Source of the DNA: Serratia proteamaculans
GTDB lineage: Bacteria > Pseudomonadota > Gammaproteobacteria > Enterobacterales > Enterobacteriaceae
Assembly (NCBI RefSeq): GCF_008830365.1
Contig: NZ_WBKI01000002.1
Coordinates: forward strand, 744,001 to 808,000
Length of the DNA stretch: 64,000 nucleotides
Reading direction: 5' to 3'
Shown here one piece after another: positions 19,178 through 28,186 of the stretch. The notes below the pieces were generated by a model, which saw only the letters and a list, made by a program, of their open reading frames with translations, was not told the origin of the DNA and ran no database searches. The translations under genes and the position numbers were made by a program. Positions within the stretch are counted from its first letter, which is position 1, and every line of letters begins with the position of its first letter.

Positions 19178-21001
19178 TTACCCTACCCGCCGCCACAGGC
19201 TCACCGATTCCTCGCCCAACTGCAGCGCGATAGCGTTCAGCTCATTATTCAACTCACCGTCCCCTTCCAGACGTTGCCATTGGCCTGCCGTCAGCAGTGG
19301 GCTGTGCGGCAACGTCACTTTGCCGCTCCCGCCACGTTGTAACGCCACCAACACCTGTTCCTGCTGATAAAGACGCACAAATATCAGTGTTTCTGCCGCA
19401 GCATGCAGCACCTGACAGCCGCCGCGACGCAGTGCCAGGCTCTGTTTACGCAGTGCTGCCATGCGCTGGCACAGGGCCAACAGACGCTGATCCCACTGGC
19501 TTTCGTCCCACGGGAAAGGCTTGCGGCAGAACGGATCGTTGGCACCATCCAGGCCAATTTCGTCGCCGTAATATAAGCAAGGCACGCCGATCCAGCACAT
19601 CAGCCACACCGCCGCCATGCGCATCCGCGCCTGATTGCCCTGCAGCAGTGTCAGAAAGCGCGCAGTGTCATGACTGTCCAGCTGGTTAAACTGAATCAAC
19701 TGGCGGCCATGCGGCAACCCGGCCCGGTAGTCGTCCATCCATTGGGCACAGTCCGCCGCATCCATCTGCACCGGGTGGTGCGCCACGTCCAGCCCGGCAA
19801 GGAAACCCCGCACCGGCAGGGCGAAGCCCATGTAGTTCATCGCGGCATCTTCCACACCGGCATGCAGCCAACGACGCGCATCGCCAAAATGCTCGCCCAG
19901 CACGTAAGCCTGCGGGTTTTCCTGTTTAACCGCCTGATAAATGCCCGCCAGATGTTGCAGGTTGCCGGTGGCGCCACCGTTTTCGCCCAGCATATGCACC
20001 ACGTCCAGCCGCCAACCGTCAATGCTGTACGGCGGCCGCAGCCAGTGACGCACCACGCTACCGTCGCCGCGATAAATCGCCTCTGCCACCTGCGGCTCGG
20101 CAAAATTGAGCTTCGGCAGGCTGGCATTACCCTTCCAGTCGAGCGCGCGGCCATCGGGGTAGAAATTGAACCAGCCGCGGTACGGTGAATCGGGGTGATG
20201 GCAAGCACCGTTATCACTTTGCTGGTGGCGGTCAAACCACGGATGCGAATCACCGGTATGGTTAAACACCCCATCCAGCACCAGTTTCATTCCCACCTTG
20301 TGAGTACTCACTCGCAAACGCTGCAGGGCAGCGTTACCGCCGAGATAGGGATCGACCTGGTAATAGTCTTCGGTATCGTATTTATGCACGCTGGGTGCGG
20401 TGAAAATTGGATTCAGATACAGCGCCGTCACGCCCAGTTGCTGTAGATAAGGCAGTTTTTGGCTAATACCCTCCAAATCGCCACCGTAGAAGGTGGACGC
20501 GGCATGGTGGTCTTCCAGCGGATGCTGCCAATCGTGGCGCACTACATCGCAACCGGCCGCATGATGACGATAGCGGCCGTTCTGAATGCCATGTTCACCC
20601 CCGCTACTGGCAAAACGATCGGGGAAAATTTGATAGAAAACCTGATCCGCCACCCAGGCAGGGCTGCTGTCGGGCATATCGACAGCAAACTGTGCCAGTT
20701 GCCCCGGCGGCGTCACCGACCAGCCCTGGGGGCCGAACCATTGCTGACGATCGGCCCAAACCAGCTTGAAGCAGTAACGGCGGGTCGGTTCACCCTCATT
20801 CAGCGTCAGGTTGACCTGATAGCGATACAGCCCGTCAATCTGCTGTACTTTCATCGTCAGCAGCCATTCTTCATTATCCGGTTCGGCACGTAAAAATACC
20901 CGTTCGGGTAAATCCTCCCCCTGTAACCACAGCGTGATATCAAGGCGCTGCCCCTTCTTCACCACGAAGGGCGGGACCGGTTGATGCCAGGCGTTAAGCA
21001 T
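19178..21001 (-). CDS. malZ: Maltodextrin glucosidase MalZ
   Basis: A 607-residue family GH13 enzyme that trims glucose from the reducing end of maltodextrins in the cytoplasm. An N-terminal beta domain (residues 1-115) is followed by the catalytic barrel with DGVFNHTGDSH, the nucleophile Asp in DGWRLDVVH, the acid/base Glu in YVLGEHFGD and the third acid in NQLDSHDTARF. The start MLNAWHQPVPPFV is the E. coli start and has AGGAAAGTC just upstream; the frame is open 21 codons further up. A cluster of MalT-like boxes lies about 80-125 bp upstream. Confidence 0.95.
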   Translation of the reverse strand: MLNAWHQPVPPFVVKKGQRLDITLWLQGEDLPERVFLRAEPDNEEWLLTMKVQQIDGLYRYQVNLTLNEGEPTRRYCFKLVWADRQQWFGPQGWSVTPPGQLAQFAVDMPDSSPAWVADQVFYQIFPDRFASSGGEHGIQNGRYRHHAAGCDVVRHDWQHPLEDHHAASTFYGGDLEGISQKLPYLQQLGVTALYLNPIFTAPSVHKYDTEDYYQVDPYLGGNAALQRLRVSTHKVGMKLVLDGVFNHTGDSHPWFDRHQQSDNGACHHPDSPYRGWFNFYPDGRALDWKGNASLPKLNFAEPQVAEAIYRGDGSVVRHWLRPPYSIDGWRLDVVHMLGENGGATGNLQHLAGIYQAVKQENPQAYVLGEHFGDARRWLHAGVEDAAMNYMGFALPVRGFLAGLDVAHHPVQMDAADCAQWMDDYRAGLPHGRQLIQFNQLDSHDTARFLTLLQGNQARMRMAAVWLMCWIGVPCLYYGDEIGLDGANDPFCRKPFPWDESQWDQRLLALCQRMAALRKQSLALRRGGCQVLHAAAETLIFVRLYQQEQVLVALQRGGSGKVTLPHSPLLTAGQWQRLEGDGELNNELNAIALQLGEESVSLWRRVG

Positions 21002-21080
21002 GACTTTCCTCCTGCTGTACAAAACGAAATCGACGACGTTATTCAATGCCACGAACAATGCCACGTTGAGTGCCAGTCCC

Positions 21081-21126
21081 CCTCCTCTCTGGCCGGTAAA
21101 CTCGGGGAGGAGCCGGGGGGTGGAGA
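21081..21126. promoter_or_regulatory. Cluster of MalT-like boxes upstream of malZ
   Basis: Against the MalT box GGGGA(T/G)GAGG, the plus strand has GGGGAGGAGC at 21104-21113 (9 of 10) and GGGGTGGAGA at 21117-21126 (8 of 10); the minus strand has AGAGAGGAGG at 21081-21090 (8 of 10). The region is G-rich, so weaker matches may be chance. E. coli malZ is MalT-activated. Confidence 0.45.
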
Positions 21127-21250
21127 TAGTCGGTCAGCGGCAAACCTATGTAAAAAAGGGTAAAAAGACGCACATTATGGCCCGCAGCCATTAGGCTAAC
21201 GTGTTTTGAGTGTATTGGATATTTTTTGCACATTTTTTAAAGGAGCGGTA

Positions 21251-22516
21251 ATGCAACAACAGATAACCCTGTGGCTGGAGAAGTTCGGGCTGGAATTTAG
21301 CGGGGTGATGTCTCTGCTGATGGTGCTGGGGCTGATTGTCCTGATTTCGGTGGTGATCCATCTGGTGCTGCACCGCGTGGTACTGAAGGCGATCCAACGT
21401 CGTGGTCAGCAATCGCAGCGCGTATGGCAACAGGCAATCACCCAGTACAAGCTGTTCCAGCGCATGGCGCTGTTACTGCAAGGGGTGATCATTAATTTGC
21501 AGGCGGTGCTGTGGTTGCACTCTGGCGGTCAGACCCAGGCAATTATCGTCACCGCTGCCCAGGTGTGGATCATGGGATTCGCCCTGTTATCGTTGTTTTC
21601 CCTGCTGGATACGTTGTTGGCGATGCTGCGCCAAAGCCCGATTTCAAACCAGTTGCCGTTGCGCGGGATTTTCCAGGGGCTGAAGTTGGTCGCTGCCATT
21701 CTGATTGGCATCATGATCGTATCCCTGCTGATGGGTAAGTCACCTCTGCTGCTGCTCAGCGGTCTGGGGGCGATGACCGCCGTGCTGATGTTGGTGTTTA
21801 AAGATCCGATCCTCGGTCTGGTGGCCGGCATTCAGCTTTCCGCCAACGATATGCTGACCATTGGCGACTGGCTGGAGATGCCGAAATACGGCGCGGACGG
21901 TGCGGTCACCGACATCGGCCTGACCACGGTAAAAGTACGCAACTGGGATAATACCGTCACCACCATCCCGACCTACGCGCTGATCTCCGATTCCTTTAAG
22001 AACTGGCGCTCAATGTCCGAATCCGGCGGACGTCGCATCAAGCGCAGCATCAATATCGACACCACCAGCGTGCATTTCTTGTCGGACGAAGAGCAGCAAC
22101 GGCTGAACCGCAACCCGCTGCTGCAACGCTATCTGAACGATAAAACGCAGGAGTTAAGCCAACATAACCAGCAGATTGCCGTCGATCTCAGTTCCCCCCT
22201 CAACGGCCGCCGCCTGACCAACCTGGGTACGCTGCGCGCTTATCTGGTGGCGTATCTGCGCGCCCACCCGAATATTCATCAGAATATGACGCTGATGGTG
22301 CGCCAGCTGGCCCCGCTGCCGGAAGGATTGCCACTGGAGATTTACGCCTTCACCAACACCACGGTCTGGGCTGAATACGAAAGTATTCAATCGGATATTT
22401 TTGACCATATTCTGGCGGTGATTAACGAATTCGATCTGCGGGTGCACCAAACGCCAACCGGCAACGACATGCGCAGCATGCTTAGCCAAGTGCGACAAAC
22501 GACGGAGATTTCCTGA
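21251..22516 (+). CDS. ybdG: MscS-type mechanosensitive channel YbdG
   Basis: A 421-residue inner-membrane protein of the MscS superfamily, matching the E. coli miniconductance channel YbdG in length and layout. About five hydrophobic helices (residues 15-185) end in the pore helix region [31 protein letters not shown], followed by the beta domain ([20 protein letters not shown]) and a soluble C-terminus. The ATG at 21251 has AAAGGAGC upstream; an in-frame extension of 15 codons lacks a ribosome site. Confidence 0.9.
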   Translation: MQQQITLWLEKFGLEFSGVMSLLMVLGLIVLISVVIHLVLHRVVLKAIQRRGQQSQRVWQQAITQYKLFQRMALLLQGVIINLQAVLWLHSGGQTQAIIVTAAQVWIMGFALLSLFSLLDTLLAMLRQSPISNQLPLRGIFQGLKLVAAILIGIMIVSLLMGKSPLLLLSGLGAMTAVLMLVFKDPILGLVAGIQLSANDMLTIGDWLEMPKYGADGAVTDIGLTTVKVRNWDNTVTTIPTYALISDSFKNWRSMSESGGRRIKRSINIDTTSVHFLSDEEQQRLNRNPLLQRYLNDKTQELSQHNQQIAVDLSSPLNGRRLTNLGTLRAYLVAYLRAHPNIHQNMTLMVRQLAPLPEGLPLEIYAFTNTTVWAEYESIQSDIFDHILAVINEFDLRVHQTPTGNDMRSMLSQVRQTTEIS

Positions 22517-22647
22517 CGCAGGCTGACGTAACTGTTTCAGCCGGTAATGACTATCAACCCAGGGGCAACGGATGTCTCGGTTCGCTTCTCTTTCGGCATA
22601 AAAACCGCGTTAATGCGTTGATTATCGCCCGCAGAAGGAAAAGAGGA

Positions 22648-22911
22648 TTGCTGAAATCATTACGCCACCGGCTGTTTACCCTGCTGGCCACGCTGCTGTT
22701 TATTGGCTGCCTGCACAGCGCTTCACTGGACGAAAGCCGTATGAGTCGGACCTTGCAGCCGGCACTGAGCGCCCTGAGCAGCAATATGCAGGATATCCGC
22801 GAAGTTCTGGCTCGCGCAGCAGGAGAAGGGAAGGAAGAACGACTGAACGACAGCAGCCTGCGCATCGAAGCTCGCTCCTCCGGTGACGATGAGCCAGAGG
22901 AAAAACGTTAA
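22648..22911 (+). CDS. Small predicted membrane or exported protein, unknown
   Basis: An 87-residue protein of unknown function. It starts with basic residues and one hydrophobic segment (LLKSLRHRLFTLLATLLFIG), like a signal peptide or single membrane anchor, followed by a charged, probably helical and partly disordered tail ending EPEEKR. The TTG at 22648 is preferred because AGAAGGA lies 9 bp upstream; TTG at 22618 would add ten basic residues. A frame on the other strand is also open here, so the coding call is only moderately safe. It lies between ybdG and higBA. Confidence 0.5.
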   Translation: MLKSLRHRLFTLLATLLFIGCLHSASLDESRMSRTLQPALSALSSNMQDIREVLARAAGEGKEERLNDSSLRIEARSSGDDEPEEKR

Positions 22912-22941
22912 ACGAAAGAGGTTATAAAACAGTCAAATTCA

Positions 22942-22976
22942 TTGCGTCATACGCGGCACAGAACTATGATGCGTAT
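22942..22976 (+). promoter_or_regulatory. higBA promoter with flanking inverted repeat
   Basis: TTGCGT and TATGAT are separated by 17 bp, a good sigma-70 pair, 33 bp before the higB ATG. An inverted repeat ATACGC (22949-22954) / GCGTAT (22971-22976) frames the -10 box and is a candidate HigA operator. Confidence 0.5.
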
Positions 22977-23002
22977 AGCGCAACACCCAAGGAGCCTTCA
23001 GG

Positions 23003-23281
23003 ATGATAAAAAGCTTCAGGCATAAAGGACTAAAGAAATTTTTTGAAACCGGTTCAACGGCGGGTATCGATACCAAACAGGCGAAAAAAATCAGCCTCCG
23101 TTTGAGCGTCTTGGACCTGGCCAAGGAAATCAATGATGTGGCTCTCCCTGGTTTCTTTTTGCATTCGTTAACGGGCGATCGAATCGGGCTCTGGTCAATA
23201 ACTGTAACCGGTAACTGGCGAATCACTTTTGAGCTGACAGAGGGTGACGTCTATATCGTTAACTATGAGGATTATCACTAA
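23003..23281 (+). CDS. higB: Type II toxin HigB (RelE/ParE superfamily)
   Basis: A 92-residue protein of the HigB family of ribosome-dependent mRNA endonucleases. The sequence MIKSFRHKGLKKFFETGSTA and the C-terminal NWRITFELTEGDVYIVNYEDYH are characteristic. The toxin gene precedes the antitoxin gene, the order typical of HigBA. The stop overlaps the higA start by one base (TAATG). Confidence 0.9.
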   Translation: MIKSFRHKGLKKFFETGSTAGIDTKQAKKISLRLSVLDLAKEINDVALPGFFLHSLTGDRIGLWSITVTGNWRITFELTEGDVYIVNYEDYH

Positions 23282-23568
23282 TGACTCAAATGTTTAACCC
23301 GCCGCATCCCGGAGAACTGATAAAAGAAACCATGGAGACATTAAACCTCAGCGCTCGTGGTCTGGCTAAAGCGTTAGACGTAGCACCATCAACGGTACAG
23401 CGCCTTATTACCGGCAAATCGGATATTTCGCCAGAGATGGCTATCCGTTTGTCGATAGTTATCGGCAGCTCAGAACGGGTATGGATGGGAATGCAGGATG
23501 CTTACGACCTGTGGCACGCCAGACAATCTATCGATGTATCAAAACTACGTAAACTGGATTTTGCGTAA
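23281..23568 (+). CDS. higA: HigA antitoxin (XRE-type helix-turn-helix)
   Basis: A 95-residue antitoxin beginning MTQMFNPPHPGELIKETME, with a helix-turn-helix around residues 22-45 (LSARGLAKALDVAPSTVQRLITGKS). HigA binds the toxin and represses its own promoter. It overlaps higB by one base and is followed by a bidirectional terminator shared with proY. Confidence 0.92.
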   Translation: MTQMFNPPHPGELIKETMETLNLSARGLAKALDVAPSTVQRLITGKSDISPEMAIRLSIVIGSSERVWMGMQDAYDLWHARQSIDVSKLRKLDFA

Positions 23569-23593
23569 CGGGCACTATTGAACTTACGATAAA

Positions 23594-23625
23594 AAAACAC
23601 CGGCGCATGGCCGGTGTTTTTATTT
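23594..23625. terminator. Bidirectional terminator between higA and proY
   Basis: An 11-bp perfect stem (AAAACACCGGC / GCCGGTGTTTT, loop GCATG) with A-run on one side and T-run on the other, so it can act on transcripts from both converging genes. Confidence 0.9.
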
Positions 23626-25032
23626 TTAATCCTGCTGCTGCGCCAGCACCGCCAGCTTCTTCTGGTGGTTAAGCTTGAAGTAGTAACCCGCCAGCAACAC
23701 CACGACCCAGACCAGACCGGCGTACAGTGATACGCGGGTGGTTGGGAAGTAGCCAATCAGACCGATGATAAACACCAGGAAGATGATCGCCACCACCGAG
23801 GTAAATACGCCACCGCGCAGCGGGAAGGCCAGGTTTTTCACCTGCTCTTTGCTCAGGCTGCGACGGAAGGCAATCTGAGAGAACAGGATCATGATCCACA
23901 CCCACACGGTGGCGAAGGTCGCCAGTGAGGCAATCACCAGGAACACGTTTTCCGGCATGATGTAGTTGAGATACACCGCCAGCAGCAGTGCCAGCATCAT
24001 CACCACTACCGTAACCCACGGAATACCGCGTTTGGAGACCTTGCTGAACATCTTCGGCGCGTGGCCCTGTTCGGCCATGCCGTGCAGCATGCGACCAACG
24101 CCAAACACGTCGCTGTTGATCGCGGACAGTGACGCAGTAATCACCACAAAGTTAAGGATGCCGGCCGCCACGGTAATGCCCATGTGCTGGAAGGTCAGCA
24201 CGAACGGACTGCCGCTGGTGCCCACCTGGTTCCACGGGTAAATCGACATGATGACGAACAGTGTACCGACGTAGAACACCAGGATGCGCCAAGGTACTGA
24301 GTTGATGGCCTTGGGAATCGAGGTTTTCGGATCCTTGGCTTCGCCGGCGGTGATACCGATAATTTCGATACCGCCGTAGGCAAACATCACCAACTGCAGC
24401 GACAGGATCATGCCGATAAAGCCGTTACTGAAGAAGCCGCCGTTAGACCATAGGTTATGGATACCGGTCGGCTGACCACCGTTGCCAATCCCCCAAATGA
24501 TGATGCCGATACCGGCAGCAATCATGATGATGATGGTGGCCACTTTAAAGAACGAGAACCAGAACTCCAGCTCACCGAACACCTTCACGCTCATCAGGTT
24601 GATGGCACCAATCACCAGCACCACGCTCAGTACCCAAATCCAGTGCGGTACCTCAGGGAACCAGACGCCCATATAGATACCAAAGGCGGTCACGTCGGCA
24701 ATGGCGACAATCAGGATCTCAAAACAGTAGGTCCAACCGGTGATATAGCCGGCCATCGGCCCAAGGTAGTCCTGCGCATAGCGTGAAAACGAACTGGCCT
24801 GCGGGTTGTTGACCGACATCTCGCCCAGCGCACGCATGATGATAAAGGCGACGATGCCGCCAATCAGATACGCCAGCAAAACGCTTGGACCGGCCATTTT
24901 AATCGCGTCTGCCGAGCCGTAGAACAGACCGGTGCCGATAGCCGATCCCAGAGCCATAAAGCGAATGTGACGCGTGCTGAGACCGCGTTTCAGCTTATTG
25001 GCCGCGGGAGCGGCGGGTGACTGTTGTTGCAT
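23626..25032 (-). CDS. proY: Amino-acid permease ProY
   Basis: A 468-residue member of the amino acid-polyamine-organocation family with 12 predicted membrane helices. The opening [38 protein letters not shown] is nearly the same as E. coli ProY, a cryptic proline transporter that also takes histidine in some enterics. Family motif [16 protein letters not shown] is present. It follows brnQ after 71 bp, as in E. coli. Confidence 0.93.
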   Translation of the reverse strand: MQQQSPAAPAANKLKRGLSTRHIRFMALGSAIGTGLFYGSADAIKMAGPSVLLAYLIGGIVAFIIMRALGEMSVNNPQASSFSRYAQDYLGPMAGYITGWTYCFEILIVAIADVTAFGIYMGVWFPEVPHWIWVLSVVLVIGAINLMSVKVFGELEFWFSFFKVATIIIMIAAGIGIIIWGIGNGGQPTGIHNLWSNGGFFSNGFIGMILSLQLVMFAYGGIEIIGITAGEAKDPKTSIPKAINSVPWRILVFYVGTLFVIMSIYPWNQVGTSGSPFVLTFQHMGITVAAGILNFVVITASLSAINSDVFGVGRMLHGMAEQGHAPKMFSKVSKRGIPWVTVVVMMLALLLAVYLNYIMPENVFLVIASLATFATVWVWIMILFSQIAFRRSLSKEQVKNLAFPLRGGVFTSVVAIIFLVFIIGLIGYFPTTRVSLYAGLVWVVVLLAGYYFKLNHQKKLAVLAQQQD

Positions 25033-25058
25033 GAAAATAACCCGTGGTTTTTAAACGT

Positions 25059-25084
25059 AAAAAAGCCACGGACAAGTCCGTGGC
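25059..25084 (-). terminator. Terminator or attenuator between brnQ and proY
   Basis: A perfect 9-bp stem GCCACGGAC / GTCCGTGGC with a 2-nt loop as drawn, bordered on the brnQ-distal side by an A-run (a U-run in the minus-strand transcript). It would end brnQ transcripts or limit read-through into proY. Confidence 0.75.
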
Positions 25085-25103
25085 CCAAAATTTAGCCGGG
25101 AAA

Positions 25104-26423
25104 TCAGGAGTGCGCGGTCACTTCGGAGCGCGTACAAACCCGGTCATAAATCGCGACCAGCACCAGCATCAACAGCGACGGTGGCAACCATGCCAGTCCC
25201 TGATCCGCCAATGGCAGGTGATTGGTCCACTCCGGCAAGAAGTGCTGGAAGGTAGACGCTTTCACCGCGTCAAGGATACCAAACAACAGGCTGACTAACA
25301 TTACCGGCGCAATGATACGCGGTGCGCTGTTCCACCAACGCAGGGTGAAACTCAGCACCACCAGCACGATACACGGCGGATAAATCGCGGTCAGCACCGG
25401 GATGGATATCTGGATCAGATGGCTCAGGCCCAGGTTGGAAACCAGCATCGAGAACAGCCCCAGAATGAACACCAGCGTCTTGTAAGAGAACGGCAGGTAT
25501 TGGGCAAAGAACTCGGCGCAGGCGCAGGTCAGGCCGACCGCAGTTACCATACAGGCGATGAAGATCAGCGCCGCCAGGAAGAAACTGCCCAGCCCACCGA
25601 AAGTATTCTGTACGTAAGCATGCAGGATCACCGCGCCGTTGGTTGCATCAGGCACCAATACACCGCTGCCGGAACCCAGCTTGAACAGGCTCAGGTAAAC
25701 CAGCGTCAGGCCCACACCGGCGATCAATCCCGCCAGAATAGTGTAACGCGTCAGCAATTTGGCATCCTTCACGCCACGGGAACGCGCGGCGTTAACAATG
25801 ACGATGCCGAATACCAGCGCGCCCAGCGTATCCATGGTCAGATAGCCGTTAACGAAGCCGGTAGAGAATGGAACGTTCTGATAAACCTCGGTCGCCGGTA
25901 TTGGCGTACCTGCAGGCCAGGCCAGCGCGGCGATGCCGAGCGCGCCCAGCGCAACAATTTTCAGCGGTGCCAATACGTGGCCCACGGTATCGAGCAGGCG
26001 GCCCGGATACAGAGAAATGCCGATCACCAGAGCGAAGTACACCAGACTGTAAATAAACAGCGGCATGGCGCCATCACCGGTCAGCGGTGCAATCCCCACT
26101 TCGAAGGAGACGGTCGCGGTACGCGGGGTGGCGAACAGCGGGCCGACAGCCAGATAGCATACAGTCGCCAGCAGCAGACCGGCGCGGCGGCCAATCGGCG
26201 TGCTCAGGGCGTCAATACCGCCACCGACGCGTGCCAGCGCAATCACGGTCATCACCGGCAGACCGACGGCGGTGATCAGGAAGCCGATAGCTGCGGTCCA
26301 GACGTGATCACCTGACTGTAAACCGACCATCGGCGGGAAAATAATATTCCCGGCGCCGACGAATAAGGCAAAGGTCATAAAACCCAATGCAATAATATCT
26401 TTTGACGTTAAACGATGACTCAT
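25104..26423 (-). CDS. brnQ: Branched-chain amino acid transporter BrnQ
   Basis: A 439-residue LIVCS-family cation symporter for leucine, valine and isoleucine with 12 hydrophobic helices. The start [31 protein letters not shown] and the segment [14 protein letters not shown] are family hallmarks. It lies between proY and the phosphate genes. In E. coli brnQ directly follows phoR; here a MetE-like and a PstS-like gene intervene. Confidence 0.95.
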   Translation of the reverse strand: MSHRLTSKDIIALGFMTFALFVGAGNIIFPPMVGLQSGDHVWTAAIGFLITAVGLPVMTVIALARVGGGIDALSTPIGRRAGLLLATVCYLAVGPLFATPRTATVSFEVGIAPLTGDGAMPLFIYSLVYFALVIGISLYPGRLLDTVGHVLAPLKIVALGALGIAALAWPAGTPIPATEVYQNVPFSTGFVNGYLTMDTLGALVFGIVIVNAARSRGVKDAKLLTRYTILAGLIAGVGLTLVYLSLFKLGSGSGVLVPDATNGAVILHAYVQNTFGGLGSFFLAALIFIACMVTAVGLTCACAEFFAQYLPFSYKTLVFILGLFSMLVSNLGLSHLIQISIPVLTAIYPPCIVLVVLSFTLRWWNSAPRIIAPVMLVSLLFGILDAVKASTFQHFLPEWTNHLPLADQGLAWLPPSLLMLVLVAIYDRVCTRSEVTAHS

Positions 26424-26869
26424 ACGATGTCGTGTTGCCTGTTCAAATGAAAAAAAGTGCCCGATACGTGGTGGCGTTATGCCCCACCCGGTTGCCGGCT
26501 TGCCATTTCATCGCGAGACCAATAAGAGCAGAAAACGCATAACGTCCGGCGTTTTGTCCTTATTCGAAAGTGACCACTCATGATGATGGGCAGAGTTTTA
26601 AGAGTTATAAATGGAGGTTTAGTCCGACAACGGAGGCTAAGTTAAACGTTTATAGCGTTGAAAGGCAAGGCGCATGACAAAAAGCAGAGTTATAGACCAG
26701 ATAATCTTTCGGGGCCAGTCGATCATAGTGGCTATCAATAAATATACAATACATGATTTGTATCATTTTTGAGCGACACATTCACAAAACGTGAAGCCTA
26801 AAGCTAATGACCGCGCGAAAACGCCAATAAACAGCCAATTTCCGCGCGGTCTGGACGGAATGTTCGCCG
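26424..26869. other. 446-bp non-coding gap upstream of brnQ
   Basis: No convincing gene. It should hold the brnQ promoter and leader. A 7-bp hairpin AAAACGC / GCGTTTT lies at 26532-26555. A minus-strand 22-codon frame starts with ATG at about 26502 but has no ribosome site and no leucine, and only single valine and isoleucine codons, so I do not call a leader peptide. The right part ends in the hairpin downstream of the MetE-like gene. Confidence 0.6.
26809..26851 (-). terminator. Hairpin downstream of MetE-like gene
   Basis: A perfect 9-bp GC-rich stem GACCGCGCG / CGCGCGGTC with a 25-nt loop, starting 19 bp past the stop codon of the MetE-like gene. No clear U-run follows, so its role as terminator is only likely. 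Confidence 0.4.
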
Positions 26870-27976
26870 TTACCAAACCTGTCGGGCGATGTTCACCACG
26901 CTTTGCAGTTTATTCCACTGCTGTGATTCACTCAGGCTGTTGCCCTCTTCGGTCGAGGCAAAACCGCACTGGGTGCTGAGGCAAAGTTGGCGGCGATCGA
27001 CAAATTGCGCAGCCTCCTCAAGACGCTGTTTCACCTGCTCAGGATTTTCCAGCTCGCCGTTTTTGGTGGTGATCAACCCCAGCACCACCTGCTGTTTACC
27101 CGGTTTGATAAAACGTAACGGCTCGAACCCGCCGGAGCGCTCATTGTCGTACTCCAGGAAGAAGGCATCGATATTCACCTGACCAAACAAGATCTCCGCC
27201 ACCGGCTCATAGCCGCCTTCGGAGATCCAGGTGGAGCGGAAATTGCCGCGGCAAACGTGTAAACCAATGATGAGATCGTCCGGCTTGTCGGCGATCGCTG
27301 CATTCAACACGTCCGCGTAAATACGCGCCAGGCGATCCGGATCTTCTCCGCGCTCGCGGATCTGCCGCCGTTGATCGTCCGAGCACAGATAGGCCCAAAC
27401 GGTGTCATCCAGTTGCAGGTAGCGGCAGCCGGCGTCATAAAACGCCTTGATCGCGTCGCGGTAGGTCTGCGCCAGATCGTCAAAATAGGCGTTCAGATCC
27501 GGGTAAACCTGGCTGTCTATGGCCTTGCGCCCGCCGCGAAAGTGCAGCACGCTTGGACTGGGAATGGTCATTTTCGGCACCGCATCACCGGCGGTCGCCT
27601 TCAGGAACCGAAAATCTGCCAGCATCGGGTGTTGCTGGTTAAAACCCAGCTTACCGACCACCTTGATACTGCGCGCCCGGGTTTGCACGCCGTTGAACTG
27701 GATCCCCTGCTCCGCGTCATAACCTTCCACGCCGTCCAGCCCTTCCAGAAAATCAAAATGCCACCACGCCCGACGAAATTCGCCGTCGGTCACCACCGCC
27801 AGGCCAAGATCTTTCTGTTTGGCCACCGCCAGACGGATCTGCTCGTCTTCAACCGCACGCAGTTGGTCAGCATTAATTTCATCCCGCTGGAACTGTTGGC
27901 GAGCGGTCTTCAGCGCGTCAGGGCGCAACAGGCTGCCGACAACGTCAGCGTGAAAAGCGTGATTGCAATCGCACAT
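26870..27976 (-). CDS. Cobalamin-independent methionine synthase-like protein (MetE C-domain, YxjG/YxjH type)
   Basis: A 368-residue protein equal to the catalytic half of MetE, without the N-terminal folate-binding half. The probable zinc ligands are the His and Cys of GLHVCRGN and the Cys of STQCGF; LQLDDTVWAYL is the usual barrel segment. Such short homologues methylate homocysteine from varied donors and the substrate cannot be read from sequence. The start MCDCNHAFHADVVGSLLRP is preceded by GGGAG. Tandem met boxes 83 bp upstream point to MetJ control, which supports a role in methionine supply. Confidence 0.85.
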   Translation of the reverse strand: MCDCNHAFHADVVGSLLRPDALKTARQQFQRDEINADQLRAVEDEQIRLAVAKQKDLGLAVVTDGEFRRAWWHFDFLEGLDGVEGYDAEQGIQFNGVQTRARSIKVVGKLGFNQQHPMLADFRFLKATAGDAVPKMTIPSPSVLHFRGGRKAIDSQVYPDLNAYFDDLAQTYRDAIKAFYDAGCRYLQLDDTVWAYLCSDDQRRQIRERGEDPDRLARIYADVLNAAIADKPDDLIIGLHVCRGNFRSTWISEGGYEPVAEILFGQVNIDAFFLEYDNERSGGFEPLRFIKPGKQQVVLGLITTKNGELENPEQVKQRLEEAAQFVDRRQLCLSTQCGFASTEEGNSLSESQQWNKLQSVVNIARQVW

Positions 27977-28058
27977 ATTTATGACTCCCGGTGGCAGGCA
28001 AAAGATCGGGCCTTTGCCTCAGTAATTTACGGTGTGAACTATTACGCTGGGTTACAAT

Positions 28059-28082
28059 AGACATCCAGACGTCTAGAAATCC
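28059..28082. promoter_or_regulatory. MetJ operator, three tandem met boxes
   Basis: AGACATCC, AGACGTCT and AGAAATCC follow each other without a gap; the central box is a perfect match to the MetJ consensus AGACGTCT. It lies 83-106 bp upstream of the MetE-like start, where MetJ with bound AdoMet would repress. A possible weak promoter overlaps it on the minus strand. Confidence 0.75.
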
Positions 28083-28186
28083 AATAAACAGCATGCTGTC
28101 ATATCGACTGCTGGGCAGCAATAGAAGAAATTTCATCGGTAGTGAGAGAAATTCATGTTGGGCGCGTTGCCGCTCCCGGGAGAAGT

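Noticed and set aside
22554-22865. Minus-strand frame opposite the small unknown gene
   Set aside because: Serine/arginine-rich, no ribosome site, no family resemblance. The plus-strand frame has a better start and a membrane segment, but the choice is not certain.
25419-26315. Open frame of about 300 codons opposite brnQ
   Set aside because: Antisense shadow of a conserved transporter gene; Gln/Arg-rich with no domain.
26424-26530. Attenuation leader peptide for brnQ
   Set aside because: The 22-codon frame lacks a ribosome site and runs of Leu, Ile or Val codons, and no alternating hairpins were clear.
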